Origin: Alisma plantago-aquatica
Taxonomy: Eukaryota; Streptophyta; Magnoliopsida; Alismatales; Alismataceae
DNA length: 64,000 nt
Assembly (NCBI GenBank): GCA_963693085.1
Contig: OY856413.1
Span: forward strand, 468,332,379-468,396,378
Direction: 5' to 3'
This document shows, one piece after another, positions 12,721 to 22,527 of the stretch. The translations under genes were made by a program, and so were the position numbers. The notes beneath the pieces are model-generated. The model saw only the letters and a list, made by a program, of their open reading frames with translations. It was not told where the DNA came from and searched no databases. Each line of letters begins with the position of its first letter. Position 1 is the stretch's first letter.

Positions 12721-15700
12721 CCTACCCACTTAAGCTTAAGCATACGAAAAAAATACCAAACCTTGCCCAAATCCCTACCTCATGTTCTACACTGCTCTTG
12801 CCCTATCAATATTAGTTAGTTAAGCTTCAGTAGCTGCAAAAATGTTCCTTCGCCTCCTCTTTTTCCTGCTCCATGTCTTCTTCTCATCTCCCTTCTCTTA
12901 TTTCATGTTGGTTTTTCATGTGTCTCCTTCTGCTTATCTTACCACTCCTCCCCTACTTTTCTTCTTGCTTTTCGAGATAAAGGTAGCAAAATATTGCCCT
13001 CCCTACGTCTACTCTTTTTCTTGCTTCTCTACATCTACATCTTCCCTCCTCTTCTCTTAACCATCCATCTTAAGTAGCTCTCCATGTATTCCATCTTAAC
13101 TAGTTTGATCTCATCTAATCTTCAACTCAACACCTTATATGTATCAATGGGATAACTTCACCTTAAGCATAGAGAGATTATTTTAGGCCATCTAAATCTA
13201 TGGATCAATCTATTGTGTACTAGATAATAAATTTTACTACAAAGAGGCACAATAACTCCAAGTCATGCACATGAGAATTTCTTCATTGAATTTCATAGTC
13301 GTGAATGCCTGGCGACTATTCCATCTTGGAAAAGAAGACAATTCAACTCTTGTTCGGGCACATTATTATATATTATGTAGCTTTTTTAACATAGAATCCT
13401 AAGATAGGTTCAGAGATAAGCTTGCTCATGAAATATTTCTTCACAAGGAGATGGACACATGAACCATGTAATTAGTCTGTTAAGCTTTGCGAGAAGGAGA
13501 TATACCTATGTAAAGTTTTTTTATAAAATTTCCACAAGGATACATGATTCGGAAACATTACATCTCAGAGGGATTTTGATATTCCCATTATATTCATAAC
13601 CACATCAAATTAAACCTATAGAATGAGTCGTGCCTCAAACCACTGAATTGGTTTTGAAGCAGCACGAGGTAGCAACAGGAGAACCAACAAGACTGACGAA
13701 TCTTCAGATTATGCAGAAAACTTCATAGCAGATCAACCTCAAAACCTCAGGAGAGAAGCTCAACCATCACTCTAAGTGAGAGGGGAGCATTAAGTGAAAA
13801 AACCATAAGGCAACATAGAAAAACACAGAGCCCCAGAGCAAGGAGACATATCTAGAAATATGTAACAACAGCAACAAGCAGTAAAACTCAACCATCATTC
13901 TCTGAATGATAGGGGAGCAAGGCAACAAACATCCCAGTTATCTATAGTGATAGACATCACCACTAAACTGGTTATGAAGCTTCATGAATTAGCAAGAGGA
14001 AACCATTAAGACTGGTGAACTTTAGACCAAGCATCAAATACACTGATATCAACGTATAAATAGCAAAAAGTAACAATAAAATTTCGCATCAAATACACTG
14101 ATATCAAAAAATTTTAATTTCAGGAGTGGCACTGTGTAAAAATACTCTTCTTGGTACAGAACTGCAACCTCATCTGTTAGAACTTAGAAGCACATGCAAG
14201 CATAAGGTTTTCAATTTTTTCCTAAAAACTTTGTGTAATATTTTGAAGGAAGGATCATATGTCTTCTATAGAGGATCTTAAAAGCTACACTTAAATTGGT
14301 TTCTATAATCTAGGCCAAGAAATTAATCTTTTCATAATTGTCTTCCCATATCTAGATTAAGAAGTTCTGCCTGGTGAATGAGACTTTTTAGTAACCGACT
14401 ATCCTAGCACAGGAATGGTGTTCTCCTCACTCTCTTTGACCTTCTCTGTTGGATGGTACCCACAGTCTTATTGCATTTTTGAGATCTACCATCCTTACTA
14501 CCCCTCTACGGCTCTATCCATATGCACCGTTGTCTAGCTATCTACTATCTATTTTAGCCACCCTGATAGCCAACTGCTGAATGTGGACACTGAGCCTCTT
14601 CAATCGACAGTTGAATCACCCTACGGGAAGCACCATGTGATCCAGACAACAAGTTACCACTTTTTTTATTATATACTCAATGACCACGTTTTCGTCCCAA
14701 TACCAAACAAATGTGGCCAATGATGGTGTTGGTAGCGGTGGCACTAAGTCAACTTTTACACTTTTACTTTGCACAGAGCAGTTTGAATGTTCATCCTTTT
14801 ACTTGTTCTTCTGTTTTAGAAATGATTTTTACGTATACTTCCCTCTGAATACTTAAAGGAGTTCTACTATTTGTTCAAAGACAATTTTCTTTAATTAAGT
14901 GAAAACGCGTATACTTCTATATTTGACTTCATGGCATTCCTCTTTAAAATACAAGTTTTAGTTATGAGGAATGTACGATTTATGTCAGCAAAGAAATGTT
15001 GCTTAACATCTATGATAATTGAGGTTGTGTGACAAATATACAGAAGCAATCTTATAATTTTGTTATAATTTTGTGATTTTATTGTATTCCTATTGATATA
15101 TTTGCATATTATCTACTCTTTTTCCTTCCATCCCATTAGTCTAACATATTGCCAGATTATTCCCCATTCTAATCATTATAGGGAGATCCAACATTCAATT
15201 TCTCTAATCAAATTTCATGTTGACTGATTGTTTAAGAAACTTATTCGCTACCATAGTAACAATTAGATGTATTATCAGGAAACATGGCAGGGACTCCACA
15301 ACACATCATTGCAAGAAGGTAGACTGGTCAACACACTTGGAAGCACCGGGAATAAAGTAAAAGATGCTAATTAAAATTGAAGAGACAATAATAAAAGTTG
15401 TCTATTTCATTTACAATGCCATGCTAAATTGAAATTGATTTTTCAATTATTTTTATTGATTCCATTACCACCTTTTTTATTTTTTTTTTGTTGCAGAGAT
15501 GATAACCATTTTGGTACATGGCTTCACTCTACTACTACAGATCAAGTGTGGGTTGTAGGCCTATTCTGTTCAAATTGCCATAGATTCTCATAAGCCTAAT
15601 ATATGTCATGTTCTTTACGGAGATCATTGCCTTGCTTTTGGCTTCTCCTCCGGTAATGTCAGACTTGCTCAATGAAAAGTTCCAAGACATCATTTATTAT

Positions 15701-16083
15701 GAAATGTTTCTAGAAGCAGAATTGGCGTGCACATGAGGACAAAATCTTCTCACTCCATATGACTATTACTCAGCCACAATTTCTTTTACAGCTAAAAAGA
15801 TCAGAATTTAGTTTCACCTTTTGCTTGATTGAAAAAGTATGCCTTCAATTGGAATTATGAAGAAAAGTTAAAAGATGTTTGTAGAGGGATGTTTGATCAA
15901 CATAATTTAATTGAATTCCATATTTTGTTATGATTACATATTACTTTGTCATATGTCGAGCAAATATGTCAAAATTATTCATGTATGACGATCAGTAAAA
16001 ATTAATCATGTTTGACCAGTTCATTAAAATGTTGGTATCCTACATGATAGAATGGGAGGTGAGGAAATAACTTTTGTTTAACA
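12721..16083. other. Long non-coding CACTA interior with weak direct repeats
   Basis: No coding family is recognisable in these 3.4 kb. Two diverged repeats lie about 320 bp apart (near 13636 and 13960, sharing AAGCTCAACCATCA-like and GAGGGGAGCA-like stretches). The 22-bp string starting GCATCAAATACACTG occurs at about 14032 and 14087. The rest is AT-rich. Confidence 0.45.
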
Positions 16084-16694
16084 TCTACTATTTGTAGTAA
16101 TAACAAAATTGACCATTTTTACAAAATCATTCACCTTCTAAAGTGTGTGCATGACGCTAAAAGAATATTGCTCTCTTGTCTCAAAATGAAATCCAGTGTT
16201 CGCTCTTGAAAATTTTGATCTGAGTTATCTATTGGCATATTGCAAACTGTATAAACATTTATGTTGTATTAGAAAGGTTAACATGGTATGACTACATTAG
16301 AAAAAACCATATAAGAGTATTTGATGATCAACATCACTTTATCAATTTCTCTTCATATACACATATATTATCATCACAATATATGATTACTTTGATGGTT
16401 AGTAGAGAAACATTAATTATTATATTTTTAATACAAAAGTACACAATATTTTTTATATTAAATATTAAATTGTTTGCTTCCTTTTAACATGATTCACATA
16501 TATTTTACACATTCCATTAAATAACGTAGTTATGACGTCACAATCATCTTAATAGAATAAAACACAATTAAATTGATAACAATACATGTCTTTATTTTTA
16601 ATTTTATAAATATTAACATGTCTTTTTTTAATTATCTATTATAAATTTGATAGATTTAATATAACACGTGCATGTGCACGTGTGTGTTTACTAG
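16084..16694 (+). mobile_element. Probable non-autonomous Helitron nested in the CACTA element
   Basis: The right end has the Helitron 3' signature. A 9-bp stem hairpin at 16664-16683 (ACACGTGCA-TG-TGCACGTGT) is followed seven bases later by CTAG (16691-16694) and then T. A matching left end, A followed by TCTACTATTTGTAG, lies at 16084, giving insertion between A and T as known for Helitrons. The body of about 610 bp is AT-rich and non-coding. The 3' end is convincing; the 5' end is a best guess. Confidence 0.6.
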
Positions 16695-17141
16695 TTTGGA
16701 ATAGTTTTAGAGTTGTGTTCCTGCATAAATTAGTTGGTGTTTACGATCAATGCAAGAGTAGATGATACACAAGCAGGTTGGTATGGTACACAAGAGGTAT
16801 CAGTTTGGTTTGTTACCAACCTGCGTTTGGAAGCAACATGGAAATGAAAAGGATATTGGGAAGTGATGACCGAGAAGGGTGGATCGAATGAAAACAAGAT
16901 CGAATGCGTCAGGTGGATTAGTGAAAGATGTGAGAGATCTGCATTGAAAGCAGAAACTACATCAATCCAGATAAGAAGAATTGAGACCTAGCACGGCAAT
17001 GGTGGTAGAAAGTTGGAGGTCGGGCGTAGATTGCAACCTTGGAGTATGGAATATAGAGTGGCCAGAAAGAAACGTGGAAGGCCGGAGACTCGACAGAAAA
17101 ACTGAAAAGGCATCCGACGTCCACAGTACAACACATGACTA
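16695..17141. other. CACTA interior, no gene recognised
   Basis: Intermediate-GC sequence between the Helitron and the pectate lyase fragment. It might be intron or flank captured with that gene, but nothing shows this directly. Confidence 0.35.
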
Positions 17142-17403
17142 TTAATCGGCGACCCACTCAACACTCCTTCCTCCATATATATCCACCCTCTTCGTCACCT
17201 CCTTCGCAAACTGATCCCCCGACGCCACATACTGATTCCCCCGACTATTAATCGTCGGCACCGCACTCCCACCGATAGCATACATCTTCTGCCTGGTATA
17301 ATCATTGTTCACAATATGGAAATACCCTCTCCTAAACCTCAGCCGCAACCTAGGACCGAACCTAGTAAATGTGGCCTTAGACCTACCATTAGACCTACCT
17401 CAC
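17142..17403 (-). pseudogene. Captured pectate lyase exon fragment
   Basis: The minus-strand frame reads KATFTRFGP, then [13 protein letters not shown] and [19 protein letters not shown], ending [10 protein letters not shown]. This order (HVVNNDYTxWxMYAIGGS, then PTIxSQGNR and AKEVTKR) is the conserved C-terminal third of plant pectate lyases, which cleave de-esterified pectin in the cell wall. The usual QRMPRCR before RGYFH is replaced by RLRLRF, so the copy has drifted. Signal peptide, Ca-binding and catalytic regions are absent, and the frame stops soon after KRVD. This is a gene fragment carried by the transposon. Confidence 0.8.
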
Positions 17404-17660
17404 GGTCGAAGTCGAAGGGGTCGAGCTGGATGTTGCTTCCACTGGGACGGGGGGTCCTCTTCACGAGCAGGGCGAGCTCACGTCGCGCCTGGATGTTGCT
17501 TCCGCTGGGACGGCGCCGGCGACCGTTGCTTCCGCTGGACGGGGGCTCCTCTTCACGCCAGCGGCCGTGGTTTCCGCTGGGCCGTGGTTGCCGGCTGCCG
17601 CTATTGTGCTGGGGGCACCGGTCGCAACACAGGGGTGGGGGAGCGGAAGGAGAGGAAACG
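17404..17660. repeat. GC-rich segment with degenerate tandem repeat
   Basis: Within AT-rich surroundings this stretch is strongly GC-rich. It holds about four degenerate units of TGTTGCTTCCGCTGGGACGG (17427-17590), two of them followed by TCCTCTTCACG. Open frames here are long only because of the composition. Confidence 0.6.
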
Positions 17661-17789
17661 GTGCGTGGAAACCATTTCAGTAATGGTAAATCTTAATTAC
17701 CAATTAGTGGGGCAGGAAAATTTGGTGGGAAACTTAGTGAAGGAATTTTTACATTATAGAAGGATTTTAGACCTTCAGTAATTGCCTTT

Positions 17790-17919
17790 TTCATAAAGAA
17801 CTTGGTTGAGGGAAACTGGTTCTTTTGTGTAGGACTGTCCTTCACAAAAAGTCAATATTTTTGAAGGACTTTGATCCCTCACAAATGACCTTCACTAAAA
17901 ATCTATTTTTTTTGTAGTG
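17790..17919. repeat. CACTA right terminus with subterminal repeats
   Basis: Copies of CCTTCACAAA, CCTCACAAA and TTGAAGGAC lead into the terminal TTTTTTGTAGTG. This mirrors the left terminus in inverted orientation. Confidence 0.87.
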
Positions 17920-18067
17920 AGAAACAAGGAAGACACTTGAAAGTAGAGTGGTTCCTACCTTTGAAGTCAAAGGTAGTTAGTCCAGTACCCAATTGTTTCC
18001 AATTGAGTTTTTTGAAAGAGATTTATTTTATTACCTCACAAGGATGTTACACAAAATACAATCACCT

Positions 18068-18260
18068 TCTACACCCTTGAAGTAGCATTCGCCTTGAAGT
18101 AGCCTCAACCTCCTTGAAGCAGCCTTCTTGAAGTAACTTGAAGTCCTTGGAGTAGCCTTCACCTCCTTTAAGTAGCTCCACCACCTTGAGATAGCCTTCC
18201 TTTAGAAGTATCTCCAACCTCCCTTGAAGCATCCTTCCTTGAATTAATCTCAATCTCCTC
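18068..18260. repeat. Minisatellite in the copia C 3' LTR
   Basis: About ten degenerate copies of CCTTGAAGTAGC-type units. The same array is in the 5' LTR at 38045-38240, so it belongs to the family. Confidence 0.75.
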
Positions 18261-18752
18261 TCAAAGAAACCTTATGCAAAAAGAAGTAGCTTCACCCGTG
18301 CTCCCTCAAGAAGCCTCCACGATCTTGGAGTAACCAAGGAGCAATTGCAACTTGTTCTTGTGAAGGGGGGTTGGAAGAAAGGAATACAACAATGTAGCAC
18401 AACACTTTCATCCTATATCAAGCATTAGAATCTCCTATTCGCTTAGGATGAATGTGGCTATATGTGGTGGCTAGGATATTGTAGCTATGGGACACCTTTC
18501 TAGAGAACAAAGAGGAAGACAACAAGTGAATCTTAGCCTGATTGCTCTCAGTAGTGAATACTCAAGTGTAGCTTAGATGCTTTAGGTGTCCTAAGGCCTC
18601 TCTTATTTATAGGAATGGTTTGCAAGTGTCTAAGGGCATTCTAGGGAATGTCTAGAGTGTTCTTAGTGTGTAACTAGTCATTAGGAGTACATTATTTGGC
18701 TAGCAATTGCTAATTTGTTTGTGCTTAAAAAGAACAATCCAGAACCTTACAC

Positions 18753-18997
18753 GGTCGACAATTTGGTCGACTGAACTATTTCCTGGTCGCGGTTCTCTTC
18801 GATCGACCCTGGGTTTAAGGAAAAAGTATAGCAACGCCTATTTCCAACTCCCAATTACCGACCACCTAGTCTAACAGTCACAAGCTTTACATCATTGCTT
18901 ACTCGATCGAGGTTATTTTTGACCAAATACTAATTTAGAGCACAATTGTGTAAGTTGTTGAACAGTGCTCACAATTTTGACCGAGTGGTTCTCGGTC
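18753..18997. repeat. GGTCGA/TCGACC palindrome cluster in copia C U3
   Basis: Tandem GGTCGAC at 18753-18759 and 18765-18771 is followed by CGATCGACC, ACTCGATCGAGG and a perfect 7-bp stem hairpin GACCGAG-TGGTT-CTCGGTC at 18979-18997. On the minus strand these lie upstream of the LTR TATA box. Confidence 0.7.
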
Positions 18998-19396
18998 GAA
19001 AAGAACTGCAACTGAGAGTGTCACGATTGACAATTTCTTCAACTGAGGGTGTCCCTATTCTATACTTTTGAATCACCTACTAAGTGTGTGTTTCACTAGG
19101 GGAATCTATCTAAGGGCTATAAGTGGGTAAGAAAGATCTAATGCTTGAGTTACATTATGTCTAAGTACTTATACATTATATTTTTGTACAAGTGTTTAAA
19201 TTTGAGTACAATCATCAGCATTTATACAATTAAACACATTTGATCTTCAATTTGCATTTATCTTCATCTTCCCACTTGGTAGGATTTCCTTATTTCTTTG
19301 AACCCTAAAATACTCAAGTAGCACGTTAGATCCACAAGAATGAAATGTTTTTCATCATCAAAACTAAGGATATACTCATGTCCAATTTAGCCAACA

Positions 19397-19411
19397 ATCT
19401 CCCCCTTTTTG
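19397..19411 (-). other. Polypurine tract of copia C
   Basis: On the minus strand AAAAAGGGGGAGAT directly precedes the 3' LTR start TGTTGGCT. This is the plus-strand DNA primer site and confirms orientation. Confidence 0.88.
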
Positions 19412-19892
19412 AAAATGACAAACATTTCTAAAATATAATCAAAATGATTTAAACGGGATGAGTTTCATACCTGAGATTTACCTTAGATGAAGAACATATT
19501 CTTGTTTTCATAAAATGTGTGCTAATTGTTCCTAAAGAGATATGGAACATAGTATCCATCTCTTAAGGAATATAGGATCAATTAATGTTAAGTTAAGAGA
19601 GCATGAAACTCATTTATTTTGATTTTATATTATTTCTTACCCTTTGTCATTTCAAAAAGATAGACATACAATCAAATTACACCCCCTGAATGAGATACTC
19701 CCTCTCAATATGATACATAAAATGCAAATCAAAGTTATATATAATGTCCAATGAAAGCCACAAGATAGATTTTACTAACATGCTCAAGTGAACACAAACA
19801 AGCTCAATTTCATTGATAGCAATATAAGATAACGTCATAGACTTCACTAGAAAGGATTACAGAAAGAATATTGCTCATTACATAGGATAATA

Positions 19893-21264
19893 TCACTTGA
19901 AGGATTGCAAGATCACATCAACCTCAGGATCTTTCCCAAGAAATGGAGCATCACCATAATACTTGACAAGTGTTTGCCAATCAAGTGCATCTGTCTTTGT
20001 AAGAGCATCTACCTCCAGAAATGTAGGTACCCTATCAAATTTGAAGTGGGCAACAATGTCCTGGAGTTGCATAGTTGAGTATTGACTATGGGAAAGATCA
20101 TGTGAAGGTGGCTATGGGATTAGGGTGTATTGAATTGAAGGGTTAAAAGGATATAGACTCCCAATATAGAGTGTATATGGGTATGTGTCGGGAACATTGG
20201 GAGATAAGGCTTGCATTCTTTGATTAAGATAGGTCATGGCATGATGATTGTAGTGTAAATGTCTCCCAAGGCGAAAGGTATCCCCTTTGATATAACACAC
20301 ATCATTCGCTATATTTTCTATGGAGTAATGAGGAGAAATAGGAGGTGGAGGATTGTCTTTGGTGGATGTCTCTCCTTCGGTACTAACCCTTTTGTGTCCA
20401 AATTCAAGGCCCATCTTATCTACAGTGTGTTTGGTGAGCTTTTGAGGACACCTATCACACTTGTAGTTGAGATCCTCTAGGTTTTCGTCAAGGAAAAATT
20501 TAATGATTTGACACACAAAATCAGCAAAGGGAGGATTTCGAGTGAATTCAAACATGTTGGATAGGATAATACGAATGAAATTGACTGGAATACTCTCTAG
20601 AATAGCATATATTAGATACATCCTAAATTGTGGGATTTTAGTTTTATTTGCTCTAGGTTAGATGTTGTGGGAGATAATGAGGTTTACTACCCTCACTTTA
20701 GGGGTTAGATATGTTGTATAGTAGGTTCCCCTATTCTCATTACATGAAGTGTTAGGAAGGAAAATGGCCCTTTTGACATCTCCTAAGCTAATGGTGTTAT
20801 CATTGGTGGAGAGTTTGGATAAAGGGTTATCAGCGGTTAAGTCCATGAAACCTCCATATTCCTCCTCATCTATATCTAACATTTTGAGGATGTTTTTTTT
20901 AGAAAAATAGAATCCTAATCCATCAACCATGAAAGTGAAATAGAAGGGGTTATTAAAGTCCCTAGTAAGATTTGTGTAGAACTCATTTACAACTTGGGTG
21001 GACCAGAAATGAAAAGTTGGTTCAAGAAACTTCGTCAATTTTTACACCTTAAAGAGCTCAGGGAGATCAAGGAGCATTGATGAAGTCATTGGTATCCACC
21101 GGGCATCGAGGAATAGGATTCTTTAAGGTGAGCTTGAGGTAGTGTTCTCTAGCAACAACGTCATTGAAGGTGATGTCGTTGATGACGCTCAAAACTGGAG
21201 TGACCTGGCTTCCCCTCCTCGATGCTACTTGCTTCTTCCTGCCACATGATAAAGATGAAGCCAT
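19893..21264 (-). pseudogene. Extra ORF in the envelope position of copia C (plant transposon protein-like)
   Basis: This sense-strand reading frame between RNase H and the 3' LTR is broken into pieces: 21264-21067 (starts MASSLSCGRKKQ), 21038-20658 (FHFWSTQVVNEFYTNL, YFTFMVDGLGFYFS), 20621-20112, and an in-frame continuation to a stop at 19893 (TDALDWQTLVKYYGDAPFLG). The FYTNL and FTFMVDG pattern resembles the 'putative plant transposon protein' domain of retroelement extra ORFs. I see no clear signal peptide, fusion segment or membrane anchor, so position rather than sequence suggests the envelope label. Function is unknown. Confidence 0.6.
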
Positions 21265-21804
21265 CTTGAATAACTGGAGGTGTAAGAAGAACTAGGGATG
21301 GTCGTACAACAATATTGCTGAAGAATAGCTATAAACATCACTAGAGAGAAGACAGAGAAGAGAGCAGGTGAATTGTGTGTAGAATGAGCAGATTGGGGTC
21401 CTATTTATTGTAAATTAATGACCTGCTCGGTCGACCTTTTCATCGACTGAGAGTCTAACGGCTCTCCTCTGACGCTCCTTGTAATGGCTAATTTGGTCGA
21501 TCGTTGCGATTTGAAAAAGTAACCATTAGTTGGAGGGTTTAGTTGAGAATTTTCTCAAACACGGGGCCTTTTTGCAAAAAACAATTGATTTGCAAAATTT
21601 TGAGAGAAAATTCGATTCAACAGCACCTTGTTGGCCGAGGGTTCCACCAAGTGGAAGTCGGTTGACAATTTGGTTGACCGATAATCATCTCGGTCTAGCA
21701 TACTTTGACCGAACAAGTGTCTGTTTGAGTAGTTTTGGTGAATTGTTTTGAGTTTGTTTATGTACTTGTGCATGATAATAAATTATTGTGACAAAGAATA
21801 ATTA
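21265..21804 (-). other. Spacer between RNase H and extra ORF of copia C
   Basis: Non-coding spacer with the family palindrome GGTCGACC at 21429-21436 and further GGTTGACC/TTGACCGA words near 21655-21715. It may hold a signal for expressing the downstream ORF, but no splice site is convincing. Confidence 0.5.
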
Positions 21805-22522
21805 CTAGAGTCTTGTGCAATAAAAATAACATAAAATTGAATTAGAATTTTGAGTACATATATCAAAGAATACAACTTCTAGGGGAGTAATAAGTAACCT
21901 CTTTCTAATATATTGAAATTGATCAAGAGGAAGAGGTTTGGTAAGGATATCTGCTAATTTCTCTTCAGTGTCAACATGATGGAGAGATACATTATTTTTA
22001 GAAATATGATCTCTCAAGAAATGGTGTCTGATTTCAATGCTCTTAGCATGACTAAGTAAAATAGGACTATGGACCAAGTTTATAGCACTAATATTATCAC
22101 AAAAAATTGGTGTAGAAGAGAATGCAAGACCATAGTCATTCAAAACTTGTTGCATATAGAGTACATGAGCACAACATCATCCAGCCACCATATATTTGGC
22201 TTTAGTGATTGATAGGGCAATTGTGTTTTGTTTCTTACTAAAGTAAGATACTAAGACTCTTCCTAGTAAGAAACAACCACCACTTGTTCTCTTACGATCA
22301 AGTTGACAACCAATGTAATCGACATCGGTGTAAGATTTCAGATCTAGTGATTGTCCCTTAGGATACCACAAACCATAGTCAATAGTACCAGCAAGATATC
22401 TTAAAATCCTTTTAACAGCTTGAAAACGAGAATGCATTGGTTTTGATTGAAATCTAGTGCAAATCCCAATGGAGGACATGATATCCTATCTCGAGGTAGT
22501 TAAATATAGCAAACTACCTATC
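21805..22522 (-). pseudogene. pol: Copia C pol: end of RT and RNase H domain
   Basis: Beyond the T insertion the pol frame resumes with AMIGSLLYL. It then shows the RNase H features VKRILRYLAGTIDYGLWYP, DVDYIGCQLDRKRTSGGCF, KAKYMVAG (for TEAEYxA), FCDNISAINL, IEIRHHFLRDH and LADILTKPL. A stop interrupts it near 22170 between YMVAG and MQQVLNDYG. This domain would remove RNA from the RNA:DNA hybrid during reverse transcription. Confidence 0.9.
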
Positions 22523-22527
22523 ATAGC
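22523..22527. repeat. Target site duplication ATAGC (left) of gypsy element T
   Basis: ATAGC precedes the LTR start and is repeated at 33441-33445 after the final CA. Confidence 0.93.

Larger units (their letters stand above)
1190..17919 (-). mobile_element. CACTA (En/Spm) DNA transposon with captured gene fragments
   Basis: The element opens with CACTACAAGAAAA and closes with TTTTTTGTAGTG, the inverted termini of the CACTA superfamily. Subterminal copies of a CCTTCACAAA motif sit at both ends. Inside, on the minus strand, lie a tnp2-type transposase (8970-12290) and a Transposase_24-type gene (6218-8553). It is inserted in the 3' LTR of copia C; the uninterrupted sister LTR shows the empty site near 37900. 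The expected 3-bp duplication is imperfect: AGA follows the right end, and AGA plus one extra T precedes the left end. Cargo includes NOT1 exons, a pectate lyase exon and a probable Helitron. The transposase is broken, so this copy is probably non-autonomous. Confidence 0.93.
17920..19396 (-). repeat. 3' LTR of copia C, main fragment
   Basis: Continues the LTR interrupted at 1189, runs parallel to 37900-38967 and closes with AATTTAGCCAACA. It contains the TTGAAGTAG minisatellite (18068-18260), a TATA box complement TATTTATA (18604-18611) and clustered GGTCGA/TCGACC words. Compared with the 5' LTR it has about 405 bp more (about 18979-19383), which the 5' LTR has lost. Confidence 0.92.

Noticed and set aside
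17305..17781. 158-codon + strand open frame in the GC-rich part of the CACTA element
   Set aside because: It is antisense to the pectate lyase fragment and its length comes from a GC-rich tandem repeat; the peptide is compositionally biased.
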